Source: Mariaggregatimicrobium sp964498785 (GTDB lineage: Bacteria; Zhuqueibacterota; Zhuqueibacteria; Thermofontimicrobiales; Thiofontviventaceae). Taken from it: a stretch of 54,643 nt of DNA. The notes under the pieces were generated by a model that did not search any database, had not been told where the DNA came from, and worked only from the letters and a program-made list of their open reading frames with translations. The stretch is taken from positions 1-54,643 of the forward strand of contig CAZCJL010000037.1 of NCBI GenBank assembly GCA_964498785.1. Direction: 5' to 3'. Positions 33,616-42,994 of this stretch are shown in pieces (positions within the stretch are counted from its first letter, which is position 1; the number at the start of each line of letters is the position of its first letter). A program made the translations under genes and the position numbers.

Positions 33616-34986
33616 TCAGTTATCCCGGGATAATTGCACCTGGCCCGGGTTAAAATCTTCGATTTTTTCTCGTAGTAATGCATATTCTCCGGGATTTTCC
33701 GGATATTCGATCCAGCAAAAAGAAACACCTCCATGGGCAACATGCAACGGATCAAGGTTCATGTTGTAAATTTTCGAAATGGCGAACGGGATGGTCTGTT
33801 TTGGCGTTACCAGTTCAACGGGCATTTTTTCACGAATCTGATTTTTGGGCTCCACCTTTAATAATTTATTTTGCTCATCATAATCCAGGGCGATGCCGGA
33901 AAAACGGTAACATGAGTATTCGCCGGCGTCGCTGTCAAATTTTTGCGCCGAGCGTCCGGGATTTCCATTGAGAAAACCAGCGATAAAACCTTTATTCGCC
34001 GTGGCGAAAATATCCCGCAAATGTTCCCGATTGAACGGTTTCCCGGCAAGCATATCATCAATTGCCCGGCGGTAGGCGCGCGTAATCGACGCCACGTAAT
34101 AAACGGATTTTGTTCGTCCTTCTACTTTAAAACTATTCACCCCGGCTTGATACAGGGCGTCCAGATATTCGATGGCGCACAGATCGCGGGAGTTCATGAT
34201 GTATGTCCCGTTTTCATCTTCATCGATTGGCAGCAGTTCGCCGGGACGTTGTAATTCTTCCAGATAATATTCATCGGATAATTCCACGTAAGGATCACCG
34301 TGTTGGGTTTCCGTTCTGGTTCGCTGTCGGTTCATATCATTTAAATATTCCGGTTGCATAATATCTCTGGCATAAATTTGATATTTCCAGCGACAGGAAT
34401 TGGGGCAGGTTCCCTGATTGGGATCGCGGCTGGCAAGATAATTAGATAGCAGGCAGCGCCCCGAGTACGCAATGCAAATTGATCCGTGGACAAAAGCTTC
34501 CAGTTCAATGTCCGGGCACTGATCGCGAATTTGTTTGATTTCTTCAATAGATAGTTCACGGGAGAGAATAATACGCTTCACACCTACTTTTTCCCAGAAT
34601 TTCACAGTCATGTAGTTCACAGTATTTGCCTGCACCGAAAGATGGATCACCTGTTCCGGATGTTTATCCCGCATTGACAGTATCATCCCGGGATCAGACA
34701 TGATCCAGGCATCGGGATGGCAATCCTGTAGAAATTCATCGATGTAATCGAGGAACGGCTGTACTTTACGGTTGTGCGGATAAATATTCGCTGTAATATA
34801 AGCTTTCTTTCCTAACTTCCGGGAATATTTTACTGCCTTGAAAACGTTTTCCCTGGAGAATGCATTCTGTCTGGCTCTCAGCGAAAATCTCGGAATACCC
34901 AGATAAACGGCATCAGCTCCATACGCGAATGCGTATTTCATTTTATCAAAATTTCCAGCGGGCAGCAGTAATTCGACTGATTTCAT
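33616..34986 (-). CDS. trhP: Peptidase U32 family, tRNA hydroxylation protein TrhP-like
   Basis: The 456-residue product is close in length to E. coli YegQ/TrhP, needed with prephenate-derived chemistry for 5-hydroxyuridine formation at tRNA position 34. The U32 signature EAFVHGSICIAYSGRC is present (Cys171, Cys178), followed by CPNSC (Cys194, Cys198), which could form an Fe-S site. The N-terminal LLLPAGNFDKMKYAFAYGAD is typical. Some U32 members are collagenase-like proteases, so TrhP is the better but not the only option. It shares an ATGA overlap with the serine hydrolase gene upstream. Confidence 0.85.
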   Translation of the reverse strand: MKSVELLLPAGNFDKMKYAFAYGADAVYLGIPRFSLRARQNAFSRENVFKAVKYSRKLGKKAYITANIYPHNRKVQPFLDYIDEFLQDCHPDAWIMSDPGMILSMRDKHPEQVIHLSVQANTVNYMTVKFWEKVGVKRIILSRELSIEEIKQIRDQCPDIELEAFVHGSICIAYSGRCLLSNYLASRDPNQGTCPNSCRWKYQIYARDIMQPEYLNDMNRQRTRTETQHGDPYVELSDEYYLEELQRPGELLPIDEDENGTYIMNSRDLCAIEYLDALYQAGVNSFKVEGRTKSVYYVASITRAYRRAIDDMLAGKPFNREHLRDIFATANKGFIAGFLNGNPGRSAQKFDSDAGEYSCYRFSGIALDYDEQNKLLKVEPKNQIREKMPVELVTPKQTIPFAISKIYNMNLDPLHVAHGGVSFCWIEYPENPGEYALLREKIEDFNPGQVQLSRDN

Positions 34987-36404
34987 GAACGCTCCGTTGT
35001 GCTATAATTGATCGCTTCCAAAATTTTTCCCAAAAACTTATATTGATTCCAGGCATCTGAATTGTCAGTTTGTCCCAAACGAACCACCACTAACTTTGCC
35101 GACGGAATGATGGACACACGCTGACCGTAGTGTCCGGAAAGATAAAATAAATCTGAAGGTATCGGCACGTAATTTTCCTTCTTTAGTTGTTTCGTCGCTG
35201 GCAACCAGAAATGCGCGCCATATCTCTGATCCCGTGAAATATCAGTTCGGCTCCGTGAATAGTCAACCCAACCGTCCGGAAGAATGCGAGTTCCGTTCCA
35301 GATTCCGTCCTGTAAATAAAGCAGGCCAAATCGCGCCCAGTCCCGAGCTGTGGCGTACAGAAACGAAGACCCAACAAACGTGCCCGCTCCGTCGGTCTCA
35401 AACATGGCGCTGGTCATTCCCAATTTATTGAATAGCTCTTGGTAGGGAAACCTGAGATAGTCCGCAAAATTACCACCAATTATCTCGCGTAATGATCTCG
35501 ATATGATATTGGTGGTTCCACTGGAATAATACCATTTTGTCCCTGGTTCGTGTATCAGTTGGTGGGACGCAGAAAATGCTGCGGCGTCTTTTTCTCCGAA
35601 TAACATGACTGTGACATCAGAGAGTGGATTTTTATAACTTTCTTCAAATTGTAAACCAGATGTCATTCGCAGCATCTGGTGAAAAGTAATGTCACGCCTG
35701 GGATCATCGGGATGTTGCCATTCCGGCGCAGGAACCGGCAGGTTAATTTTCAGCCGGCCCTGTCGGATCAGAATGCCAATCAGGGCGCTGGTTACGCTTT
35801 TGGACATTGACCACCCCAACAACGGGGTAGCGGCAGTAATCGGAGCCGCATAACGTTCGGCGATAATTCGGCCGTTATAAACGACTACAACCGCCCGGGT
35901 TCGCAGCATTTTGGTTGAATCTGGTTCAATAAATGCTTCAGATACAGCCTGATTCAATTTAACCTGGTCGATTGCCATCGGGAGATTGTTCAACTCTACA
36001 GAGGAACCCGCGGGCCACAAATCGTTTGAATTAACAACGGAGCGTTTTGACCCTACTATGATGGATGTATCAAGATCACTCTTTTCAAAATCCAGGATCG
36101 CTCCATAAGCATCTGTAAACGTCGCTTTTCTTTTGATTAATCCGAATAAAATATGGCTCGAGACGGTCCGTTTTTCATAATCAATGTCTGTTTGAAAATA
36201 TTTGAGGAGCGGGTGACTGAATTCTTCATTCAATACCGATTCTGCGGGGCGGTTCGATATGAACACAGCGGAGCACAGTATTTTAGCTTTATATCCGGCG
36301 CCGACACGGGTAATTTTTGCATAATAAATACCATAATGAACGATTACCGCAACAAAGATTATCAACAAGATTAAACCAATTATTTTCTTTATTGAAAATT
36401 TCAT
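34983..36404 (-). CDS. Serine hydrolase (class C beta-lactamase family)
   Basis: The 473-residue product has an N-terminal membrane segment (about 8-27) that anchors it or serves as an uncleaved signal. The SxxK nucleophile motif is Ser199-Met-Ser-Lys202 (GWSMSKSVTSALIG). The second motif reads YYSSGTTNI, and a C-terminal HYGQRVSIIP stands at the usual HxG/KTG position. These proteins are usually esterases or D-amino-acid peptidases rather than antibiotic resistance enzymes. The gene starts within the stop region of the GNAT-nitrilase gene and overlaps the U32 gene by 4 bases, so all three are translationally coupled. Confidence 0.88.
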   Translation of the reverse strand: MKFSIKKIIGLILLIIFVAVIVHYGIYYAKITRVGAGYKAKILCSAVFISNRPAESVLNEEFSHPLLKYFQTDIDYEKRTVSSHILFGLIKRKATFTDAYGAILDFEKSDLDTSIIVGSKRSVVNSNDLWPAGSSVELNNLPMAIDQVKLNQAVSEAFIEPDSTKMLRTRAVVVVYNGRIIAERYAAPITAATPLLGWSMSKSVTSALIGILIRQGRLKINLPVPAPEWQHPDDPRRDITFHQMLRMTSGLQFEESYKNPLSDVTVMLFGEKDAAAFSASHQLIHEPGTKWYYSSGTTNIISRSLREIIGGNFADYLRFPYQELFNKLGMTSAMFETDGAGTFVGSSFLYATARDWARFGLLYLQDGIWNGTRILPDGWVDYSRSRTDISRDQRYGAHFWLPATKQLKKENYVPIPSDLFYLSGHYGQRVSIIPSAKLVVVRLGQTDNSDAWNQYKFLGKILEAINYSTTERS

Positions 36405-37957
36405 TAACTATTCTCTCCCTTGTTATCATCATAAATGACCTTATAAATATCGTTTCTTCTGTCCTGCCAATTTAGTACTGATCCGGATTTTCGGTAACGC
36501 TCAAGAACAGCAAGGTCAACGTCATGAACCACAACAGTTTCGATATTCGGATTGCACTCGGCAGCAATACCGTCCCTGGCAAATTCCATGTCAGATGGCG
36601 TGTAAATACCGCTCTGTGCATATTGCGTGTCCATGTTATCAACAAATGGCAGATTGCCAGTGGTTCCGGCAATTGCCACATAGACCTGATTTTCAATACA
36701 ACGCGCCTGAGTACAATATCGCACCCGCATGTATCCGTGACGCTCATTCGTGCTGAACGGCACAAAAATGATGCGCGCACCTTTTTCCACTGCAATACGG
36801 CTGAGTTCCGGAAACTCGATATCATAGCAGATTAAAATGGCAATTCTTCCCCGGTCTGTTTTGAAGACATTGATTTTATTGCCCGGCTGAATTCCCCACC
36901 AGAATCGCTCATTCGGCGTGATATGAATTTTATACTGCTTGTCAATTGCGCCGTTTCGATGGAATAAATAGGAAACATTATAAAGTTTCTCATTTTCAAG
37001 TGTAAAATGCGAACCACCAATGATATTAATATAATATTTCACAGATAGCGCGGAAAACAACTCCAGATACTGAGGTGTGAATTTAGCCAATTTATGAACA
37101 GACTCTGCCGGTGAGTTGCTTTCGATAAAAGATAGTAATTGAGTTGTAAAAATTTCCGGGAACAGTAAAAAATCGGATTTATAATCAGATGCCACATCAA
37201 TAAAATATTCGCATTGTGTCCTGAAATCATCGAAGTTTTGAATTGGCCTCATACGATACTGCGCAACAGCGATGCGAACCGGAATGGCTGTCATTGTGCG
37301 TTTTACATAAGACGGCTTAAAATCGAGATTCGCCCATTCCAGTAACGTTGCCCACCCGGATGATTCGTCATCTTCCCATAAATAATCCTGAAGCAGACGC
37401 TTTAAAACGAACCCACCGGATAACTGCGGCGTTAAAACCGGGTCGAATTCTGCTTTGTCAATTATTCGTTCCACATATTCTCGTGCGCTGATATCGTTAT
37501 TATATTTTTGATAGCCCGGAATACGGCCACCAATCACAATGCGTTTCAAATTAAGGTCACGGCAAAGCTGTTTTCGCGCTTCATAAAGTCGCCGGGATAA
37601 TTTCATTCCGCGGAAATCCGGATCCACCATAATTTCGATTCCATACAGAGTATCCCCATCCGGATTGTGAGTGGTAATATACCCCTTTCCGGCAATATCG
37701 TCCCAATTGTGATTATCCGAATATTCATCCAAATCGACAATGAGACTGCTGGCAGATGCGATTAGTTTACCCCCGCATTCGATCACAAACTGCCCTTCCG
37801 GGAAAATTTCTAATTGACTTTGCAGGTGTTTCTTCTCCATGGGTTCAATTTTCGGAAAGCAGCGGCCGTGCAATTCTGTATAATCATCAAAGTCTTCAAT
37901 GTTGAGATTCCTTAATAACAGTTTTGTCTCATAATCGCTTAAATTAATTTTTCGCAT
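36404..37957 (-). CDS. GNAT acetyltransferase / carbon-nitrogen hydrolase fusion
   Basis: About 517 residues. The ATG at 37957 is preferred because GGAG lies 9 bases before it; the ATG three codons earlier is too close. Numbering below counts from that earlier ATG. Residues about 18-190 are a GNAT acetyltransferase (VDPDFRGMKLSRRLYE). Residues about 230-505 are a nitrilase-superfamily amidase with the Glu271-Lys346-Cys380 triad (LLFPEIF, YKIHITPNE, ILICYDIEFPE). This fusion is a known but poorly characterised family that probably couples acyl transfer with amide hydrolysis. It heads the operon with the serine hydrolase and U32 genes. Confidence 0.92.
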   Translation of the reverse strand: MRKINLSDYETKLLLRNLNIEDFDDYTELHGRCFPKIEPMEKKHLQSQLEIFPEGQFVIECGGKLIASASSLIVDLDEYSDNHNWDDIAGKGYITTHNPDGDTLYGIEIMVDPDFRGMKLSRRLYEARKQLCRDLNLKRIVIGGRIPGYQKYNNDISAREYVERIIDKAEFDPVLTPQLSGGFVLKRLLQDYLWEDDESSGWATLLEWANLDFKPSYVKRTMTAIPVRIAVAQYRMRPIQNFDDFRTQCEYFIDVASDYKSDFLLFPEIFTTQLLSFIESNSPAESVHKLAKFTPQYLELFSALSVKYYINIIGGSHFTLENEKLYNVSYLFHRNGAIDKQYKIHITPNERFWWGIQPGNKINVFKTDRGRIAILICYDIEFPELSRIAVEKGARIIFVPFSTNERHGYMRVRYCTQARCIENQVYVAIAGTTGNLPFVDNMDTQYAQSGIYTPSDMEFARDGIAAECNPNIETVVVHDVDLAVLERYRKSGSVLNWQDRRNDIYKVIYDDNKGENS

Positions 37958-38025
37958 AGAGATCATCTCCGCGTGAAAAGGCTATAAATACTAATCGTAC
38001 ATTCTGGCGTCTTCCGGATTTAATT

Positions 38026-38922
38026 TTATTGTTTATAAGGAATATTGTTTTCATTCTGCACCGGATATTGACCTGATTTTATAAACGTTCCGTCCCGATA
38101 TTCCCTGAAAGCGGTTGCTAACTCGTCGTCCGTGTTCATTACGATTGGACCGCGCCATGCAACAGGTTCATTTAACGGTTGCCCGGATACCAGTAGAAAC
38201 CGTACCGGAAAATCAGCAGTGGTCACGTGTATCGCATCTCCGTTACTGTAAAGGACAAGGTTCCCCGGCCGGATTATTTTGGCATCTTTATTATCGAACT
38301 GTCCGGCGCCTCCAAATACATAGGCAAAGGTCTTGTAACCTGAAATGGTTTCTATCTCAAATGTCGTATCTGCCGGCACAGCAATATCCATGTAGGTATT
38401 ATCCACCACAATATCCTGAGCAGGGCCTGTCACGCCGCCGAATTCACCGCAAACGAGATTTATTTTGACACCGTTTTCCAATTTCAACAGTGGAATTTCA
38501 TCTGCTTTGATGTCACGGTAGCGGGGATCCATCATTTTGTGAGATTCAGGTAAATTAATCCACAACTGAAATCCGCGCATGGTGCCGTTGTATTTTTGGG
38601 GCATTTCCTGATGAATGATTCCACTGCCCGCAGTCATCCACTGAATATCACCAGAGGTAATAAGTCCCCTGTTGCCGATACTATCACCATGTTCTACCTC
38701 TCCTTCAATCATATACGTCACGGTTTCGATACCACGGTGCGGATGCCAGGGAAACCCGGCAATATAATCATCAGGATTATCAGAACCGAAATGATCCAGC
38801 AATAAAAACGGATCAAGCTCCGGCACTTCATAAAAACCAAACACACGTTTCAGATGCACGCCTGCGCCTTCCATCACGGGTTTAGCAGTGATGATTTTAT
38901 TTATTTTTCTGATGTTGTTCAT
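38026..38922 (-). CDS. Pirin family protein
   Basis: About 298 residues from ATG 38922, chosen for the AGGAG site 8 bases upstream. The bicupin N-terminal half carries the metal-binding HPHRGIETVTYMIEG and the second-strand EVEHGDSIGN, then WMTAGSGIIHQE. Bacterial pirins are Fe-dependent cupins; some act as quercetin dioxygenases, others as redox-sensing regulators. No flavonoid gene is nearby, so the role is open. It is about 80 bases from the urocanate hydratase gene stop on the same strand. Confidence 0.93.
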   Translation of the reverse strand: MNNIRKINKIITAKPVMEGAGVHLKRVFGFYEVPELDPFLLLDHFGSDNPDDYIAGFPWHPHRGIETVTYMIEGEVEHGDSIGNRGLITSGDIQWMTAGSGIIHQEMPQKYNGTMRGFQLWINLPESHKMMDPRYRDIKADEIPLLKLENGVKINLVCGEFGGVTGPAQDIVVDNTYMDIAVPADTTFEIETISGYKTFAYVFGGAGQFDNKDAKIIRPGNLVLYSNGDAIHVTTADFPVRFLLVSGQPLNEPVAWRGPIVMNTDDELATAFREYRDGTFIKSGQYPVQNENNIPYKQ

Positions 38923-39000
38923 AGTAGTGCTCCTGATATTTTTCATAGTTGATAGTCGGTTAGTTACTTAAACAATTATTGAATGAAGCTATCTCAAAAA

Positions 39001-41010
39001 TCATTTCCCCACTAACTCCTCAACCAAACCATCCTTTGGAACAAAAGGCAGCGTGATATGTCCCTGATCGCCCATTCGATGATTCCACTCAACAGCGGTT
39101 TCTATAGCATCGGGATTTCGCGCCCAGCTCCTGCGGGCAACGCCTCCCATAACGTCCCATTGCAAACCTTTGCTGACGATATTATCCACACGTTCGCTGC
39201 CATCCAGGAATATGCCATTGCCGCCATTGCTTGCCCTGCCGATGCCCACGCCGCCGCCGTTGGAAAGCACCACCAGCGTCATCCCGCGGGCGATATTTCC
39301 GCCAAAACATTGCACCGACATGTCCGCCGTGACCCGGCTACCGTCGTAAATATTCGCTGTTTCCCGGAATGGGGAATCCGTGCCGGACACATCGTGATGA
39401 TCACGACCCAGCATCACCGGGCCGATTTCACCATCCCGCACCATTTTGTTAAATTTCAGTGCGATATTCATGCGTCCCTGTTCATCCGCGTACAGAATGC
39501 GGGCTTTTGTACCCACCACCAGCTTGTTTTGTTCCGCAGCTTTGATCCAGTAATAGTTATCATGATGTGTTGCGCTCTGTTCAGGATCAATACAAGACAT
39601 CGCCGCGTGATCGGTCTTTCGCAAGTCCTCATTCTTGCCACTGAGACACACCCAGCGAAACGGCCCGAAACCGCGATCAAAACAAATTGGACCCATAATG
39701 TCTTCCACATACGACGGCCAGATGAAGCCATCATTTGTATCACTCCCGTTTCGGGTAATTTCAGGCACACCCGCAGCAAACACCGATGCCATGAAACTGT
39801 TGCCATAATCCCAGAAATGCGATCCTCGCTCTGTCAGTCGCCGGATCGCATGGTAATGACGTTTCAGCGATTCATCTACCAGCATTTTGAATTGTTCAGG
39901 ATTCTCTTTTAATATGCGTCGTCCTTCTTCAAAACTTACTCCCGCCGGGGTGTAACCGCCATCATATACCGCGTGACAGGACGTCTGGTCAGATACCAGT
40001 TCGACATAAATGTTTTTCTGATCCAGATATTCTAGCAAGTCGACCACATTCCCATGATAGGCAATCGAAATTGGTTTGGCAGCATCGCGGTATTCTTGCA
40101 TCCATTTTGCAATTTCATTCAGGTTGTCAGAAACCTTGCTGACCCAGCCCTGATCTGCGCGGGTTTTAATTCGGCTATAATCAACTTCCGCAATGATGCC
40201 GATGCCGCCGGCGATTTCCACGGCTTTCGCCTGTGCGCCGGACATGCCGCCAAGCCCGGAACTGACGAAATAAACACCTTTCAAATCCTGATCCGCAGGA
40301 ATTCCCAGATACTGGCGTCCGGCATTCAGCAGCGTGATATAGGTTCCATGTACAATCCCCTGCGGCCCGATGTACATCCAGCCACCGGCAGTCATCTGGC
40401 CGTAATTGGAGCAGCCCATTGCCGCCAGCCGCTTAAATTCGTCGGGATTATCCCACTGACCCACAATCAATCCGTTTGTGGAAATAACCCGCGGTGACCA
40501 GCGATTGGATGGAAACAATCCCACCGGATGCCCGGAGCTAACCACCAGTGTTTGAGCTTCCCGCATGATTTGTAAATATTTCATCACAAGATTGTACTGC
40601 ATCCAGTTTTGAAAAATTTGTCCGGTCTCGCCGTAGGTTACCAGTTCGTACGGATAGAGTGCAGTTTCAAAATCGAGATTGTTTTCAATCATCACTTGTA
40701 ATCCGCGAGCTTCGGGGATGCCTGTGTATTCATCAACGGGTTTTCCGTGAATGCGGCCTTCGGGGCGGTAACGATAACCGTAAATCCTGCCCATGGTTTT
40801 CAATTCATCCAGAAATTCCGGCGCCATGGTTTCATGAAGTTCTTGCGGGATATAGCGCAGCGCGTTCTTCAATGAAGTAATCATTTCATTTTTAGATAAA
40901 TTTAAGCCACGGTTCGGCGCCCTTCGAATGCCCGGCTCGAATTTTTTTTCAGGCGGGAGTTCAGCAGGGAGCTTAATCGTCATTGCTTTTGATATATCAA
41001 TATTATTCAT
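39001..41010 (-). CDS. hutU: Urocanate hydratase
   Basis: About 669 residues from ATG 41010 (GGAG 6 bases upstream; a TTG four codons earlier has none). Characteristic stretches include PVGLFPSNRWSPRV, TAGGWMYIGPQGIVHGTY, SGLGGMSGAQAKAVEIAGG (NAD+ binding) and the C-terminal NGGGVGIGRASNGGNGIFL. It converts urocanate to imidazolone propionate in histidine degradation, with NAD+ as a tightly bound electrophile. It is longer than the roughly 550-residue enterobacterial type. No hutH, hutI or hutG is in the window, so the pathway must be encoded elsewhere. A promoter lies at 41174-41202. Confidence 0.95.
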   Translation of the reverse strand: MNNIDISKAMTIKLPAELPPEKKFEPGIRRAPNRGLNLSKNEMITSLKNALRYIPQELHETMAPEFLDELKTMGRIYGYRYRPEGRIHGKPVDEYTGIPEARGLQVMIENNLDFETALYPYELVTYGETGQIFQNWMQYNLVMKYLQIMREAQTLVVSSGHPVGLFPSNRWSPRVISTNGLIVGQWDNPDEFKRLAAMGCSNYGQMTAGGWMYIGPQGIVHGTYITLLNAGRQYLGIPADQDLKGVYFVSSGLGGMSGAQAKAVEIAGGIGIIAEVDYSRIKTRADQGWVSKVSDNLNEIAKWMQEYRDAAKPISIAYHGNVVDLLEYLDQKNIYVELVSDQTSCHAVYDGGYTPAGVSFEEGRRILKENPEQFKMLVDESLKRHYHAIRRLTERGSHFWDYGNSFMASVFAAGVPEITRNGSDTNDGFIWPSYVEDIMGPICFDRGFGPFRWVCLSGKNEDLRKTDHAAMSCIDPEQSATHHDNYYWIKAAEQNKLVVGTKARILYADEQGRMNIALKFNKMVRDGEIGPVMLGRDHHDVSGTDSPFRETANIYDGSRVTADMSVQCFGGNIARGMTLVVLSNGGGVGIGRASNGGNGIFLDGSERVDNIVSKGLQWDVMGGVARRSWARNPDAIETAVEWNHRMGDQGHITLPFVPKDGLVEELVGK

Positions 41011-41173
41011 ACACCTCTCCAAAATAGATTAGATAATGAAAAGTATTTATAAAACCAGAACCCTGATCACAACAGAGGCTGATGCGCTACATGGATAAAT
41101 TCTTTATTTTTTTGTTCGTGTTGATCTTCTTTATTCATGTAACCGGCACTCGATACTTTCTGTGTTTTTATTT

Positions 41174-41202
41174 AAATTACAATGTTTGGCGCTAAATGTC
41201 AA
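41174..41202 (-). promoter_or_regulatory. Sigma70-type promoter upstream of hutU
   Basis: On the minus strand TTGACA (41197-41202), a 17-base spacer and TAATTT (41174-41179). The box spacing, and most bases from TTGACA through AAACATTGTAATTTAA, recur at 48083-48111, so two unrelated genes carry nearly the same promoter. Confidence 0.6.
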
Positions 41203-41257
41203 CCAAAATCTTGAATCAAATCGGCAATTAAAATTAATGGTGATAGGTTTCTATTAC

Positions 41258-41301
41258 GGAACGCGGATACACACGTATATTTTCCATGTCATCCGCGTTC
41301 C
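41258..41301. repeat. GGAACGCGGAT palindromic element, copy 1
   Basis: GGAACGCGGAT (41258-41268) and ATCCGCGTTCC (41291-41301) are exact inverted repeats around a 22-base centre. The element follows the split subtilase gene on the minus strand. Related copies, with imperfect arms, lie at 45989-46045, 47210-47290 and 54461-54501. Confidence 0.7.
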
Positions 41302-41326
41302 AAATAGAATAAGTTAACTTGACAGC

Positions 41327-42886
41327 CTATTTCAAAAACAATAGCTTGCGCGCGAGACTAAAATTATTCGCCTCGATTCTGTAAATATAAACGCCGTTGG
41401 AAACAAGATGACCATTGCCATCTCTGCCGTCCCATTGGACTTGTTTGTTGCCGGCTGTATGAATGCCATTCACCAGTGTGATGACGTTGCGTCCTGATAT
41501 GTCGTAAATCGTGAGTGTTACGTGTGCAGTTTCCGGAAGTGAATATGGAATAATAGTGGTCGGATTAAACGGATTGGGATAGTTTTGTGCAAGCTCAAAA
41601 TGCTGCGGCAAATGTCCTTCGCGGACTGTGCGATCTGTTTGCTGCTCCACTTTTGGCAACTGTTCTGGTGTGCTTTTGTATACATCAGCCACTCCGGGCA
41701 CGATGTTGTTGCTTTTGCTATGAATTCCACGGCTCGCTATTTTTAAAAAAACCGTTTTCCCGCGATAGCCGGAAATATCGCAACTCACATTCTTTTGAAT
41801 CCGGATTTCTTCGTTATGATTCGGAAGTTCGACCTGCGCCAGTGAATTCGATACATTTTTTGTTGCCTGTTCCACTAACTGAACCTCGATCTCGATATTT
41901 TCAAAACCAGAGGCAATCAGATCGTCGGCGTTGTTTCCGTAAATGTGCAGATACCAGCTAATACTGTCCGCATCCGAGGGCAATGTCACAGGCTCGCTGC
42001 ACAGATAGCTGAACAAGGAATCAGGATTCAGAATGATTTTTTCATCATCAATACCCCGCAGCGAAATGGCATTGCTGTTCCCTGCCTTATCTGTCATACT
42101 TAATTCACCGACTTCAACCCAGAGCAATGTTGAAGATACACTATCCTGCAAGATTGCGCTTCGATGGTGGATTAGATTTTCAACCGGATTTTCCGCAGTT
42201 GCATCTGCCATTTTCAGTAATCCGCCGGATGGTAATTGTTCATTACTGAGCTTAATTTCATACGGAGAACCTGATACATCTGTCCACACATATTTGGCGG
42301 TGGCGCTGCCCGTTGAAATGCTCGGATTTTTTCCCTGGCTGGCGATGGACGACAGCGACCAACTACTGCCGTTGTAATGAGCCCGATAAATGCTGTTATA
42401 TGTTTTGTAAAACACGATGGATCGTTTATCGTCATCATGTCCGGTGATCGAGGGATTGTAAAGAGTTGAATTCAGCTCAAAGATGCTGAAACTCCCGGTT
42501 CCGCGGCGATGGACAATGACCTGAGTTTGTAACGGCAGCGAAAAGCCCTGCCAGGCAACGTTTCGGGAATAATTACCATCCATTTCAACTGATGGATAAC
42601 AGTTGTCAGTCGTGCCGCTGCCGCTGGATACATTTACGGCGCTGCTCCAGGAACTGGTATATCTGTTGCGATAGTATATTGCGCTCCCATCGTCATAAAC
42701 AAGAACGCTTGTTGCCGGAGTCGCCGGACGCATGGAAAGACCGGGATTTTGATGACTTGATGACGTTCCCGAAATACTTGCAGCGCTAGTCCAACTGCTG
42801 CCGTAATTATCCGAGTAGACATATTGAATTGCGTTGCTGGTTTTAGCACACACCAGCAAGCGGTCGCTGGATTCATACGTGATCAC
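41327..42886 (-). pseudogene. C-terminal part of the split subtilase-like secreted protein (repeat region and sorting domain)
   Basis: This 519-residue ORF is in the same frame as the upstream protease part. The coding frame is open from the codon after TAA at 42995-42997, reading HHYDLYFAKNTGSGWTSA and onward. It contains BNR/sialidase-like repeats (YVYSDNYGSSWTSAASISG, YYRNRYTSSWSSAVNVS), an Ig-like linker and a C-terminal FlgD/type IX-like domain starting QNYPNPFNPTTIIPYS and ending SLARKLLFLK. Its apparent start has no ribosome-binding site or signal peptide, so it is unlikely to be a separate gene. Without read-through, the sorting signal would be lost from the protein. Confidence 0.75.
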
Positions 42887-42994
42887 CGGCAGTGGATTGG
42901 TTTCTGTGGAGAATTGGATGTCGGATAAATTGGTGAGTTTTGCAGAGGTCCACCCGGAGCCGGTATTTTTCGCAAAATAAAGGTCGTAATGGTG

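Larger units (their letters stand above)
41011..41326. other. Intergenic region between hutU and the subtilase-like gene
   Basis: This 316-base gap holds the hutU promoter (41174-41202, minus strand) and a palindromic repeat (41258-41301). No ORF with coding character or RNA gene was seen. The hutU leader is about 160 bases long, with no recognised riboswitch. Confidence 0.6.

Noticed and set aside
34983..36404. Serine hydrolase as an antibiotic resistance beta-lactamase
   Set aside because: The SxxK motif is present, but the membrane anchor, length and operon with GNAT-nitrilase and U32 fit the esterase/peptidase group; nothing specifically indicates resistance.
39058..39912. 284-codon ORF on the plus strand opposite hutU
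   Set aside because: Antisense shadow of a strongly conserved gene. The translation is Cys/His-rich and low in coding character, without a ribosome site.
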